Assembly: GCA_946807835.1 (NCBI GenBank)
Contig: OX327704.1
Span: forward strand, 9,734,001-9,798,000
Origin: Ailanthus altissimus
Lineage: Eukaryota; Streptophyta; Magnoliopsida; Sapindales; Simaroubaceae
DNA: 64,000 nt
Direction: 5' to 3'
The translations under genes and the position numbers were made by a program. The notes beneath the pieces are model-generated. The model searched no databases. It saw only the letters and a list, made by a program, of their open reading frames with translations, and was not told the DNA's origin. Within the stretch, counting starts at the first letter, position 1. Every line of letters starts with the position of its first letter. Shown here piece after piece: positions 23,818 through 33,665 of this stretch.

Positions 23818-25929
23818 TAAAAGTACATTATACGTGGAGTGAACTTGTACATTTAATTTTAATTTACACATCACACATGCATAATATATGCAACGGAATA
23901 TAAACAATACATCTCATTACACTAATGAGATAAAAGAGAGCTCACCTTTAAAGAGTGTTTTTTGCAGTTTAGTTGAGAATTAGGTGGGATGCCTTAAGCT
24001 AGAATAGTAGCCACCTATTCTCAGCTGGAATTTTAAATGCATAAAAATTACCACTAAATAGGAGCCTCTTATATTTGCAACACTTGCTTCACTATTTTAT
24101 CTCTCATACTTAAATTATATTATATTTTGCTCGTTCTACTATTTTTTTTATTTTGCAAATAGAATGGAGCTGGCTATTTATAGCCATTGTTGCCTCGCAT
24201 TCGGTTAATTAAATAGATCTTAGTGGCTAAATCACTTAACATGAGTACTACAAATTTGAAAGTTAAATTTGCACCTCATGCTAAATTGAAACAATTGGTG
24301 ACATGAAGCAAGTTTGTTGGCCGATTATAAGATGAAGTGGTGTTAAAAATTCTTTTCCTTATGACATGCCATCCTTTATTCAAAACATGACAATGCCATT
24401 CATTTTGAAAGACAATTCTTAAGATGCCAGCACATGCTTAAAATAATGGATGACAAAATGAATTGTTTTAAAAAAAGCCACCACATGCATTATTTAATAG
24501 CCATTTGAAATCAATTCACGGCACAACATGCTAAAAGCATGGTAAATCCAAAAGTTTAAATATATTTCAATGCCCAACATTTGTAATTATAATATGGCCG
24601 AATATTGTATTGGTTTAATGCCTTTATCTTATAAATCAATTCATTTTGCCAACTTTTGTAAATCAAATGAGCTAACTAAATCATCTCCCCAAGAGACCCT
24701 AAAATAATTTTGACTTTTTTGAGAACTTCCTAAATCAAACCATTTGATCTAGTGCGCTACCTCAGTGCACAACTAGTATACTTCATATAGTAAGACTCCC
24801 TAGGTTCACACCCATTTTGTCTAATAAATTTCTTTTGTAAATCCATAAACGATGCCCGATACATACATTATGGAAATCACAAAACAAATTATTGAACCAT
24901 ACAAGTTGAGGTTAATACATATTCGTATAATCCTTTCATCATTTATATCCTAGAAGAGTGGTGACATAGATCATCACCTTTAAGCCCCTATATGCTCAAC
25001 TCTAGTATTTATCTCCAGATTCATATTCCTATAAACAATATCCACAAACCCTTTTGCAATATTGTTTCTCACACCAAAAATATTTTTTCCAGGTTAGTTA
25101 CTTATAGCCATAAGATTCTTTTTAGAACACAATCTTGGAGCATTTGGATATACAACTCACCCATATAAACTGACGAATCTCATTTCTACACATACCAAAC
25201 TCCATGAGCATCAGACCATACCAGCGACACCTAGCGGTTAGACTATGAAAGCTCTTTGACACGTGTGGAACCTAAGTATAGTGGATCACTCACAAGTCCA
25301 CTGTGGTGCTCAAGTCAAGGGACTACGAATACTACTCAACTGGAAAGGATCCTCCATTAACAGTTTTATGGGATGTCTATTGGAGATCCTAATTGAGCCT
25401 GTTCAGTTCCCCGTCCTCGCATATTTGTACGAGCTTCTACTAAGCTTATAGTTTTCTAAAACTATACATCTAGACCATTCAAATATAGTCATACACCAAT
25501 CTATATTAAATTAGATTTTTTATTGACAAACCCGCATTAGTGAAAATAGATCAAGACACAATACTCGAGAACATACTTGCACAATGACATTTCTTAGCAC
25601 TATTTATAACTCTTTGCATGTATGACATTGCCAGTATACCCCCGGGTCTTTGTCCTATTTTAGACAAGGCTCTAACACTTTAGATTTCGCTGATACTTAT
25701 AATCTGCTAGCTATTAGCAGTTATAATTCCTAGCGTTACTAACTCTTAGCACTGGTTCAAACTCCTTTAGAACAAATATGAACTTATTTAGATCATAAAG
25801 TGTCTGAAACGTTACAAGCATCTTACCATACATTAAATATAATTAATAATTTAATAAAATATATATTGCATAAATAAAAATATTCATACAAAATGTGATG
25901 GCACGTAAGCACAAATTCCAGTAATATTG
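23818..25929 (-). mobile_element. A-family LTR A5 inserted in copia-5 leader
   Basis: Minus-oriented A-family copy. The complement of 25900-25925 reads TGGAATTTGTGCTTACGTGCC, the family start. The family end, with TTCCGTTGCATA, is near 23875-23895. Copia-5 leader is interrupted: the left side ends 'acccaatattt' and the right side resumes 'gtaatattgctatagc', so AATAT(T) is a probable target duplication. The LTR termini themselves have drifted from TG/CA. Confidence 0.7.
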
Positions 25930-26905
25930 CTATAGCATGAGAATAAGGTGTATTTAGGATCAGTGGTAAGAGTTTTATAAGATGCAATTAACAAGAGTTA
26001 TCTACCTTTTGGGTTTACAAATGCTAATATTACTAAAGCGTAGGGCTAAAATAAAATGTCAATAGGGTCCACTTCTCACTGTATAGTCTAAAATGTTTAA
26101 ACTATCGTTTTCTCATTTGAGATATTAAAAAGACTATGTAAAGAAACAAGAGGGTGTCTTTAGATTAAAAAATAAATGAAATTTATATCGATGATCTAAA
26201 CCGTTATTAATTAATGATTAGAAATCTTTCGCTACGTATCACCTATGTATTTTTATAGAGATAAAATGAGTGTCTTATAGAGATAAGATGACTATGAGCA
26301 ATCTATTAGTATACTTGATCTAGGCACACTAACATAGGGTACCGAGAAATATTTTGACTTGCTAATAATCTGAGAATAGTTCTAGATTTGAAAAAACTTG
26401 GATATATTATTGATTAGAAGATGATAGAGAGGTGTTTCAGATAATATCTCTTCACAAGAGGTATAAATTTATCAGAAATGGATTAAGAATGATTTGAGAG
26501 TCAAATCATATGTCTTAGCCTTGATATCTAATTATCTTCAGTATGTGTATATGCACATGAGATGTGCAAGTAGTTTGTGCTCCGTCTAAAAAAATGTTCG
26601 ATATATCCAAACCATAGATAGAGAATAGTCATAATGAAAGTGTTTCTGTTGTGGTAAGGTTTGAAATAGTAAATATTACTATTCAATGTATCTTACCTTA
26701 GCAAAGATAGATCCCTCAGATATCTATTTACCAATCATTGTCATTTAATTAGTATATGATGCAAAGAGTACAGAGGTATAAGTTACTGTCTGTCCTTCTC
26801 CTATCTATAAGGTGTTGCATGATTTGAGAAATGCTAAAAAGCTAGAAATGAGAAGTACAGTTTTGCATAGTAAATAGAGACTTCATATACGTTGTAGTTG
26901 TTAAT
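25930..26905 (+). pseudogene. copia-5 leader end and gag remnant
   Basis: Leader sequence continues to about 26250. It is followed by a heavily broken gag on the plus strand: about 26470-26600 reads KNDLRVKSYVLA and YVYMHMRCASS (compare copia-1 gag), and 26640-26750 holds a CCHC-knuckle remnant (CFCCGKV, His lost) followed by DPSDIYLPIIVI. Stops and frame changes throughout. The protease region begins near 26820 and is interrupted by the MITE at 26906. The element lies opposite copia-2 (minus strand, 28616 onward). Confidence 0.6.
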
Positions 26906-27653
26906 GTCTATTTGGTTGGAATTTTCTACTAGTTAAAAGAGCTTTTTTTAATGCTAAAAACTCTTTTCAAATTTTTTTTATGATGGTTAGTTACAATTAA
27001 AGAAGAGCTTTTAAAGATTATAAAAGCTATTTTACTTCTATTTGCAAAAGCTTAAATTTTAGACTTTTAGGAGTTAAGTTTTTTGAGTTTTTTTAATATT
27101 TATCTAATGTCACATATACCTTAATAATATTTTTTTACTTTTATAGTGTACCCTTAATAAAAATAAACACTACTAACATATTTTTAATATTTTCTTCAAA
27201 GTCATAATATCTCAAATTCTCTATATCTCTACGACCATCATACTTTTACAAGAATCTACTAAATTTTTTGTTGATTGTTTTATTTTTTAAATAAAAAGAA
27301 GTGTTATTTTATTTTTAATTTTTATACCAAACACAATAATTTATATTGATTCGTTGATTATTATATATTAATTTTACTTGATTCTTGTGTTTTAAGAAAA
27401 TGAATTTAAGAAAATACATAATAAATTTAACTTATATATAAAAAAAATATTGAATTATTTAGAATTTGAATATAAGTTCTATTAAGTGTCTTTTTTAATA
27501 ATTTAATAACAGGTAAGTAATTTTAACAATGTATAATCAAACGATCTAATACTTTAAAAAAGCTTTTTTAATTGACAAACAAAATGATTAATGGCTTTTT
27601 CTTAAAAGCTCTACTTTCAAAAGTTCTATTTGAAAAGCTCAACCAAACAAGCC
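26906..27653. mobile_element. MITE-like non-autonomous DNA transposon
   Basis: A 748-bp AT-rich unit with imperfect terminal inverted repeats: left GTCTATTTGGTTGGAATTTTC, right (reversed) GGCTTGTTTGGTTGAGCTTTTC. It has no coding capacity. It interrupts the copia-5 protease region. The flanks are ttgttaat and tttgtaat, possibly a decayed 8-bp duplication, which would suggest hAT-like origin. Superfamily is not certain. Confidence 0.55.
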
Positions 27654-28615
27654 TTTGTAATTTTTAAGTCACTTCTCCATTCTTGTAGACCATTGCCAAA
27701 AATCACTCTCCCTCATGTTTCACACACACACATACACATATATATATATATCATTTGATTAAACTAATAATATTATATATTAAAATAATAATATTTAGCC
27801 ACTGAGGGCAATTAACAATAATAAAATTAATATTATATATATAAATGTATGACAACTATCATGCATTAATATATATAATATTATTAAATAATATAATATT
27901 ATATAATAATATATTTAAATGAGATATTATGATTATTTAACAATTAAATAATTATTGTGTGAAATAACTATTTTGCCTCTCATGAATAGTTATCAAGTTT
28001 ACCCCTTAGCAGATTCCACCAAATTCCACACTTGGATAAACTCAACCGATGGTTCACAATGCTCCATGCGTCATTATACAATTAATGAATAACAATTATT
28101 GACTAATTATTATTTTTAATGCTTAAATACAGACATGCACGTATTCTTGTGGTAGTGCTAAATATTGCTATATTAAATAATTTAATCCAATACTCTACCC
28201 CAGTTTACAACGAGTACACTCCATATCATGGAACTCCCTAGGTCCAGGCCCGAATCATGAAAGGGAACTAATTCCATAAGTTCATGAGTAATGCCCTACG
28301 CATACATCACGAATATTACAAATCAGTGCGTTGAATTGTATAAGTTGAGGTTACAACGCATACGTATAGTGCTTCTATCATATATATCTTGGATGTGTGG
28401 GGACATATATAAATACTCAAATCCCTATGTGCTTATCCATAAATCTATCTCCAAAATGGTATTTCACTGAACATTATAAGTAAACTCTTTGCCGTATTAT
28501 TTAACCCTGTGGAAACTCTTTTCCTGGGTTTAGTACTTATGGCCATAAGACTTTCCTGAGATACTATCTTGGAGCATTTAGATATATCACTCCCTATATG
28601 TGCTAATGGATCACA
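27654..28615 (-). mobile_element. A-family LTR fragment A6 and AT-rich tract
   Basis: 27654-27720 may be residual copia-5. From 27728 there is a CA/TA microsatellite, then extreme AT sequence to about 27930. From 27930 to 28615 the sequence is the A-family LTR in minus orientation (tagttatcaagtttacccctta, gagtacactccatatc, ccatgtgcttatccat-like blocks), homologous to 43570-44300. It is truncated at about 28615 against copia-2. The 62-codon minus frame at 28445-28633 is incidental. Confidence 0.65.
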
Positions 28616-28935
28616 AGTATTCTGAAAGATCATTAAAGCTCATCATCGATCAGACCATATCTAATAAAGTCCGATTCTTCCTCTTCGAAACACCATTGTG
28701 TTGTGAAGTACCTGGAGGACTATATTGAATGAGAATCTCATTCTTCTTTAAACAATCTAAAAATTCATTTCCCATGTACACATCACTTCGATCTAATCGA
28801 AGGCACTTGATGCATATGCCAGTTTGATTCTCTATTCAAGTCAGAATTCTTTGAACTTTTCAAAGGTTTTGACTTATTTTTCAAAAGGAACACGTAACCA
28901 TATCATGAACAATCATCGATAAAGGTTACAAAGTA
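28616..28935 (-). pseudogene. copia-2 integrase core fragment
   Basis: Minus-strand translation of about 28640-28790 gives NEFLDCLKKNEILIQYSPPG and then QHNGVSKRKNRTLLDMV. This is the C-terminal part of the copia integrase catalytic core. The family has a catalytic glutamate where this copy reads K in GVSK (AAG, one G-to-A change from GAG). A stop follows M-V. The downstream reverse transcriptase is missing, cut by A6. Confidence 0.75.
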
Positions 28936-29166
28936 TCAAAATCCACCAGTAAATGGAGATTTGGTGATTTGGTCATCACTATGTATTAGTTCCAATAAAC
29001 CAGAGGCACGGTATCCAACACCAGTAAATGGAGATTTGGTCATCTTCCATTGAATACAAGATTCACAAACTGGATAAGGTTCCATGGTCAAATTAGGTAT
29101 CTGACCATCCTTAACCAGACGGGTTAGGTGTCTTACACCTATATGACATAATCTCATATGCCACAT
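28936..29166 (-). pseudogene. copia-2 GAG-pre-integrase domain
   Basis: A 76-codon open piece containing WHMRLCHIGVRHLTRLVKDG and YPVCESCIQWKMTKSPFTG: the HHCC zinc finger and the K-S-P-F motif leading into the copia integrase. The end of the frame repeats TKSPFTG because a 22-bp DNA stretch (at about 28944 and 29019) is duplicated at a spacing of about 75 bp. Between 29170 and 29640 lies the broken protease region. Confidence 0.8.
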
Positions 29167-29639
29167 TTCAATTTCATTTAAAGTTTCCGATCTTACACGT
29201 TTATTACTAGAACTAGCTTATACATTCATAACATCTCTTTTTATATCCAATACATAATACCCATTAACTAATTGAAACTCTGCTAATAAAATATCATGCA
29301 TATCATATAAATATAAAGAACAATTCTATATATTTACACGATATCCTTCACTGTTAAGCACATAAAGGGATACAATTTGCCTAATGATATTGGGTACATA
29401 ATAAAAATTATACAAAATAACTATTCTATTACATGAGAGAAGTAAATCAAAATGTCCAACAGCTTGGACCTACAGGAACTCTCAATTTCTTGCTCTGAGC
29501 ATTACTTCTCAGGCTATAGTATCCTAACTTCCCTCATTCCCTTCAACATATTATAGATGTAAGAAGAGCATGCGGTGTTTAATACCAGCCTGTATAAGCA
29601 TATAATGCCAAAGAAATGTCAATAATGGTCAAACACATA

Positions 29640-29870
29640 CTTAAGGGAGTCTTCTTTATAGTGGCAAGGTACCTTGGGCAATTGCGCTTCTAGTGCCCAT
29701 CCTTGCCGCAAAAGAAACATTTTTCTTTTGCTTTCTTCTTCTGAGGCTTGGATATCTACTGCCTTTGAGGACTCATCCGAGGTAGCTTCTTTTATTTCTT
29801 CTTTTTTCTTTTTGGCTTCTTAGAAGCCCTTAGAGTAAAAGATGAAGCACCCTGGACTAAAAGGGCCGAG
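29640..29870 (-). pseudogene. copia-2 gag zinc knuckle with nonsense codon
   Basis: Reads CFFCGKDGH, a stop, then KRNC on the minus strand. Spacing is the CCHC knuckle. The residue after His is TAG where relatives of this family have tryptophan (TGG), a G-to-A change. A lysine-rich stretch (PQKKKAKEK) precedes it, and RYLATIKKTPLSMCLTIIDIS follows. Confidence 0.75.
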
Positions 29871-30702
29871 CCCCCTTTACGCATGTCCTCCTCCACTGTC
29901 TTCAACAAATTATGAAGCTCGGCATAATTTCGGGTTAATCCTTGCATATTAAAATTCATAATGAACTATGTATATGACCCTGGCAGTAATTGATGAATCA
30001 AATTATTCCTCAAGTTATTGTTCAGAGAAATGTCCATAGCCTCCAACTTCTCTATGTAACCAATCATCTTGAGTACATAGGGACTAACTAGACTGCCCTT
30101 GTTTAGTCTAGCCTTAAAGAGCACCTTGGCAACTCTATACAACCTGACCTGAGGTTGATCACCAAATAGCTCCTTCAAATGGAGCATGATGCTACTAACA
30201 TTGTCCATAAGGACATGCTCCCGCTGCAGCTCTGTAGAAATTAGGGGAGGATGTACAATTTAACTTTTAAATTATCATCCAACCATTTCTAATATGTCTC
30301 CCTCTCGTCAGGGGTGGCATCATTAGAAATACTCTATCTATTCATTGAATATACTTTATTGCAATTACATTTTTTATATAGGATCGCTCCCATTTTTTCT
30401 AAGAATTCATGCACTTTCATAGGGCCTCTGTCATAAGGTATCTGGAATTTTGTTCCTTAAAGAACGAAGGACCTATTAAACAAATATATCCTCTTGTGGG
30501 CATGTGAAAAAGTGATCCTGAAAGGCGAAACAGCTCTAGAAAGTTTTTTATCAATAACATATTCGAGCCTCTCAGAATCCAGAACAATTCTGAGATTCAT
30601 GAGCCAATCTGAATAATTCTTGGAGCCTTTGAGCTGGTATGCATCTAGTATGCACACCAAAGGGTTTGTAGAGGCCATCAGATCAAATCTTGCAGAAGGC
30701 AA
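29871..30702 (-). pseudogene. copia-2 gag
   Basis: Two open pieces of one gag. 30457-30702 starts with an ATG (MPSARFDLMAST...) and contains KGSKNYSDWLMNLRIVLDSE, the N-terminal copia gag motif. 29966-30208 holds MLHLKELFGDQPQVRLYRV and LNNNLRNNLIHQLLPGSY of the UBN2 domain. The link between them (30209-30456) is frame-broken and the C-terminus before 29966 continues with stops. Gag forms the particle coat in active relatives; this copy is not functional. Confidence 0.82.
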
Positions 30703-31914
30703 AACAAATAGGAGATGTCAGCGGAATTTGTTAAAGGGCTAATTATACGTTTTAAATTATGGGTATAACAATTATACATTTTCAATTTAAAAATGACCTC
30801 CCACTGCTTTACATAATCCCGATAATCTCTCAAATGAGAAATGATAGTTTAAACTCTTTTAAATTATACAACGGTAAGTAGGCCCCATTGGAATTTACTC
30901 TAACCTCATGCTGTAGAAACATTGGCCTTTGTAAACCTAACAGGTTGACAATATTTATCAATTGCATCTCATGCAACCCTTACCACTTAATCCTCTCATT
31001 CCTTATCTTCATGTTGTAGCAATATTGGGTAAGTGTATTTCAGATTAACTTGTCAATAATTAAATATATGTAATTGATACTACCTTTACGCTATAGTAAT
31101 ATTGGGTAATATGTTTGCATATATTTGCCTCATCTCATGTTTAACCGGTATAGTCCAAGCCCAACCGACCAAGTCCCTCACGCTGTAGTAATATTGAGAA
31201 AAGACCGACATGGCTTGTCTAACACCATATTGACAAGACGGATCAAAATAAAATATTATTTTATAATGTAATATTCTTTAATCTGATGAAGAGAGATTTT
31301 TCTATTTATTCTAGATCCTCATCTCATAAGGAAGTGATTCCCAATTAATCAATTTTTCTATACCAACACAATTAACCCCCACCAGTAAGGTTTCCATTGT
31401 GTTTCTTAATATAGAATAATTGATCTTGGTTTCTAATACAGACCAATAACTCTTATCACTGTATCTCATAAACCCTACACATACAACATTAATTTTGAAA
31501 CACTGTTTAAAAATACTATAACACGTGAACAGTAAAACAAATATTGTTCATTTGCTACTATTCAAGTGAAAAGTATCAGTACTGCGGCGCTAGGTTACCA
31601 GCGTTGCAGCGCTGGGAGGTCAAACCCCCAGCGCCACGGCGCTTATCCTTCTACGTTGCAGCGCTTAAAGTAAAACCTCCAGCTCTGCAGCACAAGCTGA
31701 CTAGTGCTAGGAACAAAACCCCTAACGCTACAGTGCCTATCCTTCTGTGTTGCAATGCTGGAGGCAAAACCTCCAGCGCCGCAACGCTAACCCTATTGCG
31801 CTGCAGCGCCCAGTGCACCCCCTTTGGCATACCCGTCTCAACACTTGAATTGTATCATTTACACTGGACCTTACACATCTATTCACCCAAACAACACCCA
31901 AAGATCTTAAATCT
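30703..31914 (-). mobile_element. copia-2 5' leader with GC-rich repeats
   Basis: Non-coding leader of 1.2 kb between PBS and gag. Near the PBS it carries a block of GC-rich, dyad-like units (31580-31820), for example 'ccagcgttgcagcgctgg' and 'ccagcgccacggcgct'. The remainder (30840-31245) holds three reiterations of a phrase like 'cctcaygctgtagtaatattg'. A 147-codon plus frame (31544-31987) and a minus frame (31737-31928) run through the GC block because it lacks AT-rich stops; both are rejected. Confidence 0.75.
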
Positions 31915-31927
31915 GGCTCTGATACCA
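31915..31927 (-). other. copia-2 primer-binding site
   Basis: The complement of ggctctgatacca is TGGTATCAGAGCC, the standard plant copia PBS matching the 3' end of initiator tRNA-Met. It lies four bases from the LTR end at 31932 and fixes the minus orientation of copia-2. Confidence 0.92.
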
Positions 31928-31931
31928 TTTC

Positions 31932-32257
31932 TGTTGATGATCAAATATACATGGATGTATGCATGTGCATCAGTGCTCATTGTATAAAATACATATCTTA
32001 TACATATTTGGCACAGCAAATATTTAAATCATACAATCAATACATGAAACATATATTAATTAAATTAATATATCAAAAGTGAAGTTAATAAATCACCAGA
32101 ATGTGTAACGTTTACACTTAAATATAGGAGTCTACCCAGAGCCTTAATTGTAGGCAGCTCTAGTCACCAACATAGTGGGCTTGGTGAGCTAAAATAACAG
32201 CTCCTTAATCCAGTACAAGATTAACCCTTAACCCCTAAAAAATGGCCGAGACCTTTT
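31932..32257 (-). mobile_element. copia-2 5' LTR remnant
   Basis: LTR end reads TGTTGATGATC on the plus strand (CATCAACA as the element). Only about 326 bp remain before the D3 LTR starts at 32258, so the U3 part is gone. No matching 3' LTR is present in the window. I cannot place R/U5 within the fragment. Confidence 0.7.
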
Positions 32258-33665
32258 TGATTGATACTATACTAGCTAAGTGTAAGCACACGCTATCATA
32301 TCAAGTAATATAGGATTTTAAGTCCAAGTATCGATCCCATAGGGACTATGTGATATAATTCTATAAATCAAGTACTAAAATTGTACCTGCTTGACTTTTA
32401 TTCAGAAATTTACAATCTAAAATTTAATTAAATAATCTAACTCTATCAATTAAACTAAATAAAAATAAAGGGTAGAATTTACAAATAAGGATAAACTATG
32501 ATTTTGACTCGTCCCTTAGTATTTCATTGGATTTGTTAACCTCTTAGTTAATCAATTAATACCAATTGTTGACTTAGAAACTAATTTCATTACAAGCCTT
32601 TGTTGATGGTCGAGTGACTATATTACACATTCTAACAATCACCTATATATCTATGGTAATAAATCAGAATGTAATTCATTAAGATCAAGTCTAAATTGTA
32701 CCGTACATGTCACTTAGGTATATGTTTATCCTAGATGAAACTCATAATTGTTACCCTATAATCATACATCAAACTATCATAGGCTAAACACATGAATCCC
32801 TCTGTCGAGTTCATCATAGTTTCTCAATCACTCAAAATATTGATTAGGTATAATGAAAGTATTAAACACCAGATAGAATGAATCAATTGAATATATTAAG
32901 TTCATAAACTAAGAATTAACAAAATCCAAATCCGTACTAGGTTCACTTAGTCTAACCCTAGATAAATAATTAAACCCATCACAAGCCAAAAATATCTAAC
33001 TAATTCATAAAACTAAATAAGAATAAGAACATAATGATAAAGAAAGAGAAGAAAAACTAATCAAAGTGACTCCTTGATGTGCTTCTCACTCAATCTTGAC
33101 TTGAAGCTTGAATCTTGATCTTGGTTCTTCAATCTTTGGCTTTGATCTTTGATTTTGTGTTGTGAATTTTTTTCACTAAGTTTTTGTCTCTTTTTTTTTC
33201 CTCTTATTCCTTTAATTAGGGCTTTTGGCTTTTTATTTATAAGTTTATGTCTTCACATTAGGGTTAAACATCAAATGCAAATCAAATACAAGTCAAGTTA
33301 AACATTACTATTTACGAATACTGTAGCACAAAATACTGTTTACGCACTACTGTTTTCAAGCCATAGTGTTGAGAAATTGTTTTGGGCACTGCAGTGCTCA
33401 TTTCTAGGCTCTGCGGCGCTAAGTATTGTAGCATATCACTGTAGTAAATTACTGTACCTATTCTCTAAAGTAATGCACTGTAGCAGGTACTATAATAATT
33501 TTATATTTTTGACTTATTTTCATTAGAGTTTCGACCCTATTTACTCCATTGACTCCAAACCTATAATAATAATAATAAAATATATCAAAATTCAAATAAT
33601 CTTACTTTTACGAACAAATATTAAGTTTAAAATATGAAAATATTAGAATTAATTAACCCTTATCA
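32258..33665 (-). mobile_element. D3 gypsy 3' LTR
   Basis: Left LTR of a minus-strand Athila-like element, from TGATTGATAC to CCCTTATCA, 1408 bp. Its sequence matches the right LTR (39128-40229) closely over the shared length, for example 'ataggattttaagtccaagt' and 'ctaactctatcaattaaact'. It contains CTGTAGCA and 'ctgcagtgctca...ctgcggcgct' motifs at 33310-33490. The adjoining PPT (33666 onward) has decayed. The left flank is CTTTT; no TSD can be tested because the other end of the element is lost. Confidence 0.88.

Noticed and set aside
31544..31987. 147-codon plus-strand open frame with APALQRWEVKPPAPRRL-like repeats
   Set aside because: Antisense through the copia-2 leader GC block, the PBS and the LTR end; the peptide repeats are just the DNA dyad motif translated.
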